A stretch of DNA of 64,000 bases from Streptomyces guryensis (GTDB taxonomy: Bacteria > Actinomycetota > Actinomycetes > Streptomycetales > Streptomycetaceae): assembly GCF_021261325.1 (NCBI RefSeq), contig NZ_JAJSBI010000018.1, forward strand, positions 62,001-126,000, in the 5' to 3' direction. The position numbers and the translations under genes are program-made. A model generated the notes under the pieces. It had not been told where the DNA came from. It did no database searches and saw nothing but the letters and a program-made list of their open reading frames with translations. Positions 50,345 to 58,808 of this stretch are shown piece after piece; within the stretch, counting starts at the first letter, position 1; the number at the start of each line of letters is the position of its first letter.

Positions 50345-52249
50345 ATGGGATTACCTCAAGCAAACAAGGTGCCCCCGCGCAGGGGCTCCGTGCTCCTCGC
50401 ACTTCGTTACTACGGACGGGAGTTGGGCAGGCTGCGCCGGTGGGCCGTGCCCGGCATGCTGCTCCCGGCACTCGGCAACATCGGGATCAGCTACATCGCG
50501 CCGCTGGTCGTCGCGAAGCTCGTCGGCCGTATCGCCTCGGACGCCGGTATCGGGATCGGCTCGACACTGCCGTACGTCCTCGCCTTCGCCGCTGCCCTGC
50601 TGCTCGCGGAGGCGCTGTGGCGGATGGGTCTGCACTGCCTGAACCGGCTCGACGCGCTCGGCATCGAGCATCTGTACGTGCTCGGCATGGACGAGCTGTT
50701 CGCCAAGGACGCCGCGTTCTTCCACGACAACTTCGCCGGGGCGCTCACCAAGCGGGTGCTGAGTTTCGCCTCCCGCTTCGAGGAGTTCGCCGACACACTC
50801 ACCTTCAACATCATGGGCAGCCTCGTGCCACTGGTGTTCGGTTCGGTGGTGCTGTGGCGCTACGAACCGCTGCTCGTCGTCGGGCTGTTGGTGATGATCG
50901 CGGTGACGGCGCTGTGCGTCGCGCCGCTCATCCGGCGCCGTCAGCGGCTCGTCGACCAGCGGGAGGAGGCGATCGCACGGGTGTCGGGTCATGTCGCCGA
51001 CAGTCTGATGAACATGGACACGGTCCGGGCCTTCGCCGCGGAGCGCCGTGAGGCCGCCGAGCACCGTACCCGCGTCGCCCACTCGCGGCGGCTCACGCTG
51101 AGGTCGTGGGACTACGGCAACCTGCGCATCGACACGCTGGTCGCGCCTATGTCCGTACTGACCAATGTGCTGGGCCTGCTGCTCGCGGTCGCGCTCGGCG
51201 GTGGCGCGCACGGGGTGGAGGCGGTCGTGGTCGCCTTCACGTACTACAGCAACGCCACGAAGATCATGTTCGAGTTCAACCAGATCTACCGCCGCCTGGA
51301 GAGCTCGATGACGGAGGCCGCACAGTTCACCGAGCTGCTGCTGGTTCCGCCGACCGTGCTCGACCCGGCGTCGCCGGAGCAGCCGCTGCCGGGGCCCGCC
51401 GACGTCCGCTTCGAGCGGGTGACCTTCGCCCACGGCGGAGGGCGTCCGCTCTTCCAGGGCCTCGATCTGTCCGTGTCCAGCGGGACGAGGATCGGGCTCG
51501 TCGGCCGCTCGGGCGGCGGCAAGACCACGCTGTCACGGCTCCTCCTGCGGATGATGGACATCGACGCCGGCCGGATCCTGATCGGCGGCCAGGACATCAG
51601 CAGGATGCGCCAGGCCGACCTGCGCGGACTGATCGCCTACGTGCCGCAGGACCCGGCGATGTTCCACCGCACGCTGAAGGAGAACATCGCCTTCGCCCGG
51701 CCGGACGCCACCGACGCCGAGATCCGCCGCGCGGCCGAGGCGGCGCATGTCACCGAGTTCGCCGACGCGCTGCCGGACGGCTTCGACACCATGGTCGGCG
51801 AGCGCGGCATCAAACTCTCCGGCGGACAGCGCCAGCGGGTCGCCCTGGCCCGCGCGATCCTGCGGGACGCGCCGGTCCTGCTGCTCGACGAGGCGACCAG
51901 CGCTCTGGACTCCGAGAGCGAGACCCTGGTCCAGGAGGCGCTGTGGCGGCTCATGGAAGGGCGGACGGCGCTCGTGGTGGCGCACCGGTTGTCCACGGTC
52001 GCCGGCATGGACCGGCTCGTCGTCCTCGACCGCGGACGGATCGTCGAGCAGGGCACGCACCAGGAACTGCTCGCTTCGGAGGGTGCCTACGCGAAGCTGT
52101 GGCAGCACCAGTCGGGCGGCTTCCTCGACGACAGTGCCGTGGAGGACGGTGCCGTGGACGACAGGGCCGCCGCGGGCAGCGCCGTGGACGACAGGGCCGC
52201 CGCGGGCAGTGCCGTGGAGGACAGTCCCGCCCGCGCCGATCTGCACTGA
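50345..52249 (+). CDS. ABC exporter, fused permease-ATPase
   Basis: A 634-residue half-transporter, active as a dimer. Six hydrophobic helices fill about residues 20-310. The nucleotide-binding domain has Walker A GRSGGGKTTLSRLL, Q-loop VPQDPAM, signature LSGGQRQRVALARAIL, Walker B VLLLDEATSALD and switch His in VAHRLSTVAG. The last 40 residues are an acidic Ala/Asp tail made of a repeated decamer. ATG 50345 lacks a strong ribosome site and the precise start is uncertain. No partner or binding protein gene is adjacent. Exported substrate unknown (drug, lipid or peptide). Confidence 0.85.
   Translation: MGLPQANKVPPRRGSVLLALRYYGRELGRLRRWAVPGMLLPALGNIGISYIAPLVVAKLVGRIASDAGIGIGSTLPYVLAFAAALLLAEALWRMGLHCLNRLDALGIEHLYVLGMDELFAKDAAFFHDNFAGALTKRVLSFASRFEEFADTLTFNIMGSLVPLVFGSVVLWRYEPLLVVGLLVMIAVTALCVAPLIRRRQRLVDQREEAIARVSGHVADSLMNMDTVRAFAAERREAAEHRTRVAHSRRLTLRSWDYGNLRIDTLVAPMSVLTNVLGLLLAVALGGGAHGVEAVVVAFTYYSNATKIMFEFNQIYRRLESSMTEAAQFTELLLVPPTVLDPASPEQPLPGPADVRFERVTFAHGGGRPLFQGLDLSVSSGTRIGLVGRSGGGKTTLSRLLLRMMDIDAGRILIGGQDISRMRQADLRGLIAYVPQDPAMFHRTLKENIAFARPDATDAEIRRAAEAAHVTEFADALPDGFDTMVGERGIKLSGGQRQRVALARAILRDAPVLLLDEATSALDSESETLVQEALWRLMEGRTALVVAHRLSTVAGMDRLVVLDRGRIVEQGTHQELLASEGAYAKLWQHQSGGFLDDSAVEDGAVDDRAAAGSAVDDRAAAGSAVEDSPARADLH
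52151..52210 (+). repeat. Two tandem 30-bp repeats in the ABC exporter tail
   Basis: 52151-52180 and 52181-52210 are identical except the last base and encode AVDDRAAAGS-type decamers. A more diverged partial copy (AVEDG) flanks each side. In-frame length change here would not disturb the ATPase domain. Confidence 0.85.
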
Positions 52250-52257
52250 ACGACGGA

Positions 52258-53274
52258 TCACACCCGTCCCGGGGTCTGTCCGTCCTGCGCTTCCCTCTCG
52301 TCCTGGCGGTAGGGAAGCGTGGGGCGGAGGTCTCCGGTGGCCATCCTGGCCACCATTTCGGCCAGCTGCCCGCAGGCCCGGCCGATCTCCTGCTGGGTCT
52401 GGTTCCGCTCGCTGACGACCGCCCCGAGCAGCAGCGCGGTCAGTGCCGCGGAGCCGTTGAACGCCTGCAGGGTGATCATGTTGGTGAGCAGGTCGTGACC
52501 GTGGAACGGGCCCGACTGCCGGGCGGCGGCGATGATCGCGAAGGTCGACACGGCGAGCGCGCCGGGCGCGGCCCCCGCCAGCTGGAAGCGGAAGGCCGCC
52601 CAGATCAGCAGCGGGATGCCGAGGAACAGCAGCGGCGCCTGGCTGATCTCCAGGAGACCGACGCCGACCGTGGCGGCCACCAGCAGGAGCGCCTCCACCC
52701 AGCGGGACGGCGGCGCGTCCTTCGGCCGGTGTACCGAGCGCAGGACGAGCAGGACCGGCGTCACCAACATGACGCCCATCGCGTCACCGGTCCACCACAC
52801 CGACCACGTCGGCCAGAAGTCACCCGCGCCCAGCACTCCGGCGAGGACCAGGGTCGCGCTGCCCGTGGTCGAGCTGACCAGCATGCCGGTGAACGCGCCG
52901 AGAAAGATCAGGGCGAGTGCGTCCCGCAGACGGTCCAGAGCGTTGCGGAAGCCCGCACGGCGCAGCAGTACGTAGGAGCAGAGGGGCGCGAGGGTGTTGC
53001 CCGCCACGATGGCGAGCACGGCCGGGACGGACGGCCCCAGCGAGACGTTGACCAGGAACGCGCCGAGGGCGATCCCGGGCCAGACCCGCGGGCCGCGCAG
53101 AAGGAGGCTCGCCACCGCGATGCCGCTGGGCGGCCACAGCGGGGTGACCTGGCCGCGCACCAGCTGCTGGAGCAGTCCCACCTTGGCCGAGCCGAAATAC
53201 AGCGCGGCGATGACACAGATCTCCAGGGCGGCCAAGGCACTGTGCCGGAGCCGTTCACGCCGCGCGACAGCCAT
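52258..53274 (-). CDS. MASE1-domain integral membrane sensor without output domain
   Basis: A 338-residue membrane protein with about eight hydrophobic helices of the MASE1 type: YFGSAKVGLLQQLVRGQVTP, LWPPSGIAVASLLL and WWTGDAMGVMLVTPVLLVLR are characteristic. MASE1 usually sits at the N-terminus of kinases or cyclic-di-GMP enzymes. Here only a short cytoplasmic helix (ERNQTQQEIGRACGQLAEMV) and a charged tail follow. It lies 95 bp downstream of a GAF-SpoIIE phosphatase on the same strand and may be its membrane input. Confidence 0.8.
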   Translation of the reverse strand: MAVARRERLRHSALAALEICVIAALYFGSAKVGLLQQLVRGQVTPLWPPSGIAVASLLLRGPRVWPGIALGAFLVNVSLGPSVPAVLAIVAGNTLAPLCSYVLLRRAGFRNALDRLRDALALIFLGAFTGMLVSSTTGSATLVLAGVLGAGDFWPTWSVWWTGDAMGVMLVTPVLLVLRSVHRPKDAPPSRWVEALLLVAATVGVGLLEISQAPLLFLGIPLLIWAAFRFQLAGAAPGALAVSTFAIIAAARQSGPFHGHDLLTNMITLQAFNGSAALTALLLGAVVSERNQTQQEIGRACGQLAEMVARMATGDLRPTLPYRQDEREAQDGQTPGRV

Positions 53275-53369
53275 CGGGCGACCTCCGTGTCGACATCGGC
53301 CCGACCCCCATCATCCGCCCGATCTCGCAGATCCTCCACGGTGCGGACCGCGCGGCTCGGTGGTGCCTC

Positions 53370-54704
53370 TCAGGCGTCCGGGGCGCGCAGGGCGAGGATG
53401 GCCATGTCGTCGTGACCGTCGCTGGGGTGGTGATCCGCCAGTGCCTGGACGAACTCAGGCAGGGGCAGGGCCACATGGGCCACGGCGAGTTCGGCGAGCT
53501 CGCTCAGGCTTTCGTCGATGGGGTGGCCGGGGTGTTCGACCAGCCCGTCGGTGAAGAAGACCACGGTGGCGGCCGGGGGCAGGAAGCGGGAGTGGTCGGG
53601 CCGCGGCTGGGCGGTGTCGACGCCGAGCGGCAGTCCGGGCTCGGCGAGCAGGTACTCCACCCGTCCCTCAGAGGTGATCAGCAGGGGCGGGACGTGGCCC
53701 GCGGTGCTCCAGCGCAGGCGCCAGCCCGGGCCCTCCGGTTCGATGCGGGCCAGGGTGGTGGTCGTGACGGGATTGTTCGTCAGGGCCTCCAGGGTCCGGT
53801 CCAGCTGGGCGAGGATCGCGCCGGGCGAATTGCGCTGGTCGAACAGCAGCGCGCGCAGCATGTTCCGGGTGGAGGCCATGGCGGCCGCGGCATGCAGATC
53901 GTGGCCGACCACGTCGCCGATGACGACCGCCACCACGTTGTCGGGCAGGGGGATGGCGTCGTACCAGTCCCCGCCCAGCTGACTGGGCTCGGCGGCGGGC
54001 CGGTAGATGGCGGCCGCGGTGAACGGTCCCAGGTCGGGCAGGGTGGGCAGCAGAAGCCGCTGGAACTGCTCGGCTCCGACCCGGATCCGTTCGAAGAGGC
54101 GGACGTTCTCGATGGCGATGCCGGCGGCGCCGGCCAGGGCGACGACGACGTTCTCGTCGTGCACGTCGAAGGGCTGTCCGTCGCGCCGCTCGGAGAGGTA
54201 GAGGTCGCCGTAGATCTCGCCTCGCACGCTGATGGCGACCCCGAGCAGGGTGTGCAGGCGCGGGTGGCGGGGCGGGAACCCGGCGGAGGACGGATGGGCC
54301 GGGATCTCGTCGACCCGCAGGGGTTCGGGGTAGCGGATCAGGTGGCCCAGGACGCCCAGGCCACGGGGCAGGCCGGTCTCGGCCAGAGCGGCGCTCTCCT
54401 GCTCGGACAGACCGGCCGAGATGAACTGTTCCAAGCCCTCCCCGGACTCGTTGAGCACGCCCAGGGCCCCGTAGCGGGCACCGACCAGGTCCATGGCGGT
54501 GGTCACGATGCGGTGCAGCACCGCGGGCAGTTCCACCTCGCGGCTGATGGCCATCACCGCGTCCAGCAGGCCCTGTAGCCGGTCCATGGCGGACAGCAGG
54601 GCGCGCAGTTGCTCGTCGATCCGGCCCACCTCGGAACGCAGGCGCAGCTGCAGGTCGCGAAGGTCCGGCTGCCTCGGCTGTTTCCCTTCCCTGTCTCCCG
54701 TCAT
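53370..54704 (-). CDS. GAF-SpoIIE type PP2C phosphatase
   Basis: A 444-residue signalling phosphatase. An N-terminal coiled-coil-like helix (residues 10-50) is followed by a GAF domain (about 60-210: VLHRIVTTAMDLVGARYGAL to AGAAGIAIENVRLFERI). A SpoIIE/RsbU domain follows, with LGGDWYDAIPL, VIGDVVGHDLHAA, FFTDGLVEHPGH and GHDDMAILALR. AGGAGG lies 6 nt before ATG 54702-54704. Expected to dephosphorylate an anti-anti-sigma factor. It is probably co-transcribed with the MASE1 gene. Confidence 0.88.
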   Translation of the reverse strand: MTGDREGKQPRQPDLRDLQLRLRSEVGRIDEQLRALLSAMDRLQGLLDAVMAISREVELPAVLHRIVTTAMDLVGARYGALGVLNESGEGLEQFISAGLSEQESAALAETGLPRGLGVLGHLIRYPEPLRVDEIPAHPSSAGFPPRHPRLHTLLGVAISVRGEIYGDLYLSERRDGQPFDVHDENVVVALAGAAGIAIENVRLFERIRVGAEQFQRLLLPTLPDLGPFTAAAIYRPAAEPSQLGGDWYDAIPLPDNVVAVVIGDVVGHDLHAAAAMASTRNMLRALLFDQRNSPGAILAQLDRTLEALTNNPVTTTTLARIEPEGPGWRLRWSTAGHVPPLLITSEGRVEYLLAEPGLPLGVDTAQPRPDHSRFLPPAATVVFFTDGLVEHPGHPIDESLSELAELAVAHVALPLPEFVQALADHHPSDGHDDMAILALRAPDA

Positions 54705-54844
54705 GGCGGCCTCCTGACCCGATCCCGAGACCTCAGCGTCGCACGGCCGACCAGGGCGAACGGCAATTACTCCACCGACGGCACGGCTCCCTGTGACCGG
54801 TGGGTGCCAGTCGAGAGTCCCCGGAACCGGCAGGCTGCGCCGGA

Positions 54845-55388
54845 TCACGCAACCAGCCTACGCACCGCCCCGTCGGCCGGCTGCTCCGCTCGTCGGCACC
54901 TCGTGGGCGAGCCCCCGCAGGGCCGGGACGGCCGGGTGCCCGGGGCCTTCGCGCCGGGCGAGGACGAGGGGGACGGGCGGCGCGTCCACGAGCGGGCGGA
55001 AGACCAGCGACGGGTGGGTGTGGTCGCTCGGGGTGGCCGTCGTGGAGATGCCCATGGCGCGGCCCGCGGCGATGGCCAGGAGCCACGCGCGGTGTTGCCC
55101 ACCTCCAGGGTTGGGGCGGGGCGGGCCGTGGCCTGCCACAGCTGCGTCGTCGTGGTGCCGGAGACGGTGTCGAGGGGGATCGGATGGGCGGCGAGGTCCG
55201 CCAGGACGACCCGGGGGAGCGCGGCGAGCGGGCTGTCCGCCGACATCACCGCCACCCGTTCCTCCGGCACCAGCAGCTCCGTGCGCAGCCCGGCCGGCGG
55301 AACCGCGCCGCGCAGCAGGACCGCGTCGACCTTGCCCTGCGTGAGGCCCGCCGTGCGGTCGTCGATGCGCAGGAGCTGTTGCGGGATG
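54845..55388 (-). pseudogene. LysR-family regulator remnant (ligand domain only), frameshifted
   Basis: Minus strand: LRIDDRTAGLTQGKVDAVLL, then RTELLVPEERVAVMSADSPL and HPIPLDTVSGTTTTQLWQAT, part of a LysR substrate-binding domain. Near 55090 the frame shifts and the end continues as LLAIAAGRAMGISTTATPSD, LVDAPPVPLVLARREGPGHP. The DNA-binding half is absent. It abuts, in the opposite orientation, a C-terminal TauD fragment at about 55390. Confidence 0.7.
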
Positions 55389-55393
55389 CGCGG

Positions 55394-55609
55394 TGCTGGG
55401 CCACCCAGCACTACGGCGTCGACGACTCCGGCGACCACGCGCGCACCCTGCGCCGCGTCACCATCGACGGCGACGTGCCGGTGGGCGTGGACGGCCGCCG
55501 CTCGACACTCCTGGAGCCGAGGACGGTGCCGGAGCCGACGTACGGCATCGCCTCCGGCGCGTCCACGGACCGTGAGGTCGCCGAAGAGGGAGTCAGCGTG
55601 CCCGCATGA
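55394..55609 (+). pseudogene. C-terminal remnant of a TauD/TfdA dioxygenase
   Basis: Reads WATQHYGVDDSGDHARTLRR then VTIDGDVPVGVDGRRSTLLE and ends GVSVPA at 55609. In TauD-type Fe(II)/2-oxoglutarate dioxygenases the segment (D)NRATQHY holds the last Arg/His region, followed by RVTI.GDVPV. About 220 N-terminal residues, including the first metal ligands, are missing. Its stop overlaps the 3' end of the convergent PucR gene. Confidence 0.65.
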
Positions 55610-57206
55610 CGTCCAACGCGGCCAGCGCCACATGCAGTTCGGTGCGCCGTTCACCCGCTTCCAGGTCGCAGTCCAGCAGCCGCTCGATGGTGCGCAGGCG
55701 CTGGTAGACGGTCTCCCGGGAGAGGTTGCCGCGGCGGGCGGCGGTGGTCTTGTTGCCGGCCGCGTCGAGGTAGTGGCGCAGGGTCGCCAACAGGTCCGTG
55801 CCGTGCCGCGTGTCGTGGTCGACGAGTCGGCCGAGCTGCCGTTCGGCGTAGCCCTGGACACGGATGTCCTCGCGCAGCGCGTACAGCAGGCGGCGCAGGC
55901 CGATGTCGGACAGTTCGTGGAAGGAACGGCCTTCGGGCAGCGGCAGTCCGGGCAGGGCTGCCTCCGCCGCGCGGCCGGCCTCGCCGAACGAGCGGGCGGC
56001 GTCGGAGAGTTCCGTGACCTCGGAGCCGACGCTCACCACCGCGTCCGGGTCGAGCGTGAACGCGGCGCGGCTCAGCCGCTCGACCGTGGGCCGCCAGGGC
56101 TGGGCGGCGCGCAGGGCGAGAAGGACGCCGAGCCGGCCGGCAGCCAGTGCACCGACGAGCGCCGGTACCCCCGCGGTCCGCAGCTCCGCGGACAGCCGGT
56201 CCTCCGCCGCCTCCGGTGCGCCCGTCTCCACCAGTACGGCGAGAAAGCCGCAGTCCTCGGCGGGCAGCCCCAGCGCGGCGACGCGGGCGTGCGCGTCCTC
56301 GGGGGAGTGGTGGCGCTGCTCGACGAGCTCGCGCAGGGCACTGCGCTGTGCGGTGCGTTCCCACGGGGTGGCGTGAATGAGACGGGCGATGGTCAGAGCC
56401 ATCGCCGTCCGCTCCAGCACGGTGACGTCCGCGGGCCCGAAGTCCGACAGCCCTGCCCGCGCCGGGGCCGGGAGCATGACCGCGCGGCCCCAGCGCTCGC
56501 CCTGGTACTCCACCGGCGCGACGAGCCAGCCCTCGTCGCCGCACACCTCGGCCCGCTCGCGGGACGGCACGCTCCGGGAGCGCTGCTCCCACCCCGTGAG
56601 CGCCTCATCGATCGTGCTGCCGGAGGGTTCGCAGATCAGCGCCTGGTGCACCAGGTTCTCCAGCACGACGGTACGGCCGCTCATGTCCGCCGCCGCGCGC
56701 ACCACGTCCTCGGGCCCCGCACCACGCAGCGTCAGCGCGGTGAACGCCTCGTGGACGCGCTGGGTGCGGCGCACCGCGTCCGTCTGGTTGCCCAGCAGGA
56801 GGGCGTGGACGACCTGGGTGACCTCCAGGAAGTTGACGTCCGCCGCAAGCGTGACCAGCGGGAGGCGGCGGGCCCGGCACGCGTCGACGAGCGCGTCCGG
56901 CGGGCGGTGGTAGCGCCGTACCAGCTCGATGACCAGCGCCGCCGCGCCGGCCTCGGCGAGCTCGTCCACGTACCGGCGTACTCCGGCCGGTTCCTCGGGC
57001 AGGGGCATGCCGGTCGTCAGGACGAGTTCGCCGCCCTTGAGGAAGGACGCCGGGTCGGTCAGCTCGGTGATGTGGACCCAGCGGACCTGCCGGTCGAGGT
57101 GGTCCACCCCCGTGACGACCTGCGGCTGCCCCGCGGCGAGCACGGGCAGGGCCAGCGCGTCGGCGACGGTCAGCGGTCGGCTTGCCTTGTCGGCGTTCTC
57201 ACGCAT
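55593..57206 (-). CDS. PucR-family transcriptional regulator of gabT/gabD
   Basis: A 537-residue PucR protein. The N-terminal domain begins LTVADALALPVLAAGQPQVV and contains DRQVRWVHITELTDPASFLK. A GAF-like middle follows. The C-terminal CdaR/PucR helix-turn-helix reads LLATLRHYLDAAGNKTTAAR, RGNLSRETVYQRLRTIERLL. Streptomycete relatives activate GABA utilisation in response to GABA or PLP-linked signals. It is divergent from gabT across 242 bp. ATG 57204-57206 was chosen as the start of homology. Confidence 0.85.
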   Translation of the reverse strand: MRENADKASRPLTVADALALPVLAAGQPQVVTGVDHLDRQVRWVHITELTDPASFLKGGELVLTTGMPLPEEPAGVRRYVDELAEAGAAALVIELVRRYHRPPDALVDACRARRLPLVTLAADVNFLEVTQVVHALLLGNQTDAVRRTQRVHEAFTALTLRGAGPEDVVRAAADMSGRTVVLENLVHQALICEPSGSTIDEALTGWEQRSRSVPSRERAEVCGDEGWLVAPVEYQGERWGRAVMLPAPARAGLSDFGPADVTVLERTAMALTIARLIHATPWERTAQRSALRELVEQRHHSPEDAHARVAALGLPAEDCGFLAVLVETGAPEAAEDRLSAELRTAGVPALVGALAAGRLGVLLALRAAQPWRPTVERLSRAAFTLDPDAVVSVGSEVTELSDAARSFGEAGRAAEAALPGLPLPEGRSFHELSDIGLRRLLYALREDIRVQGYAERQLGRLVDHDTRHGTDLLATLRHYLDAAGNKTTAARRGNLSRETVYQRLRTIERLLDCDLEAGERRTELHVALAALDVMRAR

Positions 57207-57448
57207 GGTGCCTCGTCTCGGGCATCGGGCCTGTCTGCCCGGACACTGTGACAAGCGGGGCTGACCTGCGCAAGACGCCCCGGACGCGCGTCCCGGCGTC
57301 CCGAATCGGCGTATTGCATCGCGGCGCGGCTGACACAACGTCCGAACACCGTGCTCCGGCTGGACGGTTCAGGCGTTGTGGCCGACCCCGGAGGCCGGGA
57401 GGCTCGTAGGACCGGAGCAGTCGACACCGTACGGGCCAGGAGACGAAC

Positions 57449-58720
57449 ATGACCGCACTGTCGCCGCACCTTCGCCAGGCCACCCCCGTCGTGGCGGCCC
57501 GGGGCGAGGGCGTCCACCTCTACGGCGAGGACGGCCGCCGCTACCTCGACTTCACCGCCGGAATCGGCGTCACCAGCACCGGCCACTGCCACCCCAAGGT
57601 CGTGGCGGCGGCACAGGAGCAGGTCGGCACCCTCATCCACGGCCAGTACACGACCGTCCTGCACCAGCCCCTGCGGCAGCTCGTCGGCAAGCTCGGCGAG
57701 GTACTGCCGGCCGGTCTGGACAGCCTGTTCTTCACCAACTCCGGCAGCGAGGCGGTCGAGGCCGCACTGCGGCTGGCCCGGCAGGCCACCGGCCGCCCCA
57801 ACGTCCTGGTCTGCCACGGCGGCTTCCACGGCCGTACCGTCGCCGCCGCCTCCATGACCACCTCCGGCACCCGCTTCCGCTCCGGGTTCTCGCCGCTGAT
57901 GAGCGGAGTGGTCGTCACCCCGTTCCCGACGGCCTACCGCTACGGCTGGGACGAGGACACCGCCACCCGGTTCGCCCTGAAGGAACTCGACTACACCCTC
58001 CAGACCATCTCCTCGCCCACCGACACCGCCGCGGTCATCGTCGAACCGGTGCTCGGCGAGGGCGGCTACGTCCCCGCCACCCGCGCCTTCCTGGAAGGCC
58101 TGCGCGAACGGGCCGACCGCCACGGCTTCCTGCTGATCCTCGACGAGGTGCAGACCGGCGTCGGCCGCACCGGCCGCTTCTGGGGCCACGACCACTTCGG
58201 GGTCACCCCGGACCTCCTCGTCACCGCGAAGGGCCTGGCCAGTGGCTTCCCGCTGTCCGGGATCGCGGCCTCCGAGGAACTGATGACCAAGGCGTGGCCC
58301 GGCTCGCAGGGCGGCACGTACGGCGCCAACGCCGTGGCCTGCGCCGCCGCCTGCGCCACGCTCGACGTCGTACGCGACGAGAAGCTCGTGGAGAACGCCG
58401 AGGCGATGGGGAAGCGGCTGCGCACCGGCCTGGAGGCGGTCGCGGAGCGCACTCCGGCCATCGGCGACGTACGCGGCCTCGGCCTGATGCTCGCCTCCGA
58501 GTTCGTCACCGAGGACGGCCGCCCCGACCCCGACACCGCCGCCCGCGTACAACGGGCCGCCGTCGACGAGGGCCTGCTGCTCCTGCTGTGCGGGGCGTGG
58601 AACCAGGTGGTACGGATGATTCCCGCCCTCGTCATCGACGAGTCGGGGGTGGACGAGGGGCTTCGGGCGTGGGCGGCGGCAGTGGAGGCCGGTACATCGG
58701 GGGCGACCGCAGCGCGCTGA
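57449..58720 (+). CDS. gabT: 4-aminobutyrate aminotransferase
   Basis: A 423-residue class III PLP aminotransferase that moves the amino group of GABA to 2-oxoglutarate, giving succinate semialdehyde and glutamate. Visible are LYGEDGRRYLDFTAGIGVTS, the PLP phosphate site FFTNSGSEAVEAALRLAR, CHGGFHGRT, the Asp in LILDEVQTGVGRTG and the Schiff-base Lys261 in VTAKGLASGFPLSG. GABA specificity rests on context: gabD follows 88 bp downstream and a PucR regulator is divergent. Other omega-amino acids such as 5-aminovalerate are possible substrates. Confidence 0.85.
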   Translation: MTALSPHLRQATPVVAARGEGVHLYGEDGRRYLDFTAGIGVTSTGHCHPKVVAAAQEQVGTLIHGQYTTVLHQPLRQLVGKLGEVLPAGLDSLFFTNSGSEAVEAALRLARQATGRPNVLVCHGGFHGRTVAAASMTTSGTRFRSGFSPLMSGVVVTPFPTAYRYGWDEDTATRFALKELDYTLQTISSPTDTAAVIVEPVLGEGGYVPATRAFLEGLRERADRHGFLLILDEVQTGVGRTGRFWGHDHFGVTPDLLVTAKGLASGFPLSGIAASEELMTKAWPGSQGGTYGANAVACAAACATLDVVRDEKLVENAEAMGKRLRTGLEAVAERTPAIGDVRGLGLMLASEFVTEDGRPDPDTAARVQRAAVDEGLLLLLCGAWNQVVRMIPALVIDESGVDEGLRAWAAAVEAGTSGATAAR

Positions 58721-58808
58721 AAGGGGCGCGGGTCCGTATCCATGTGCGGCTCCGCCGCGGAGCGCGACCAACCACGACGAACCCGCAGACGATCGATGGA
58801 GCCTCCTC

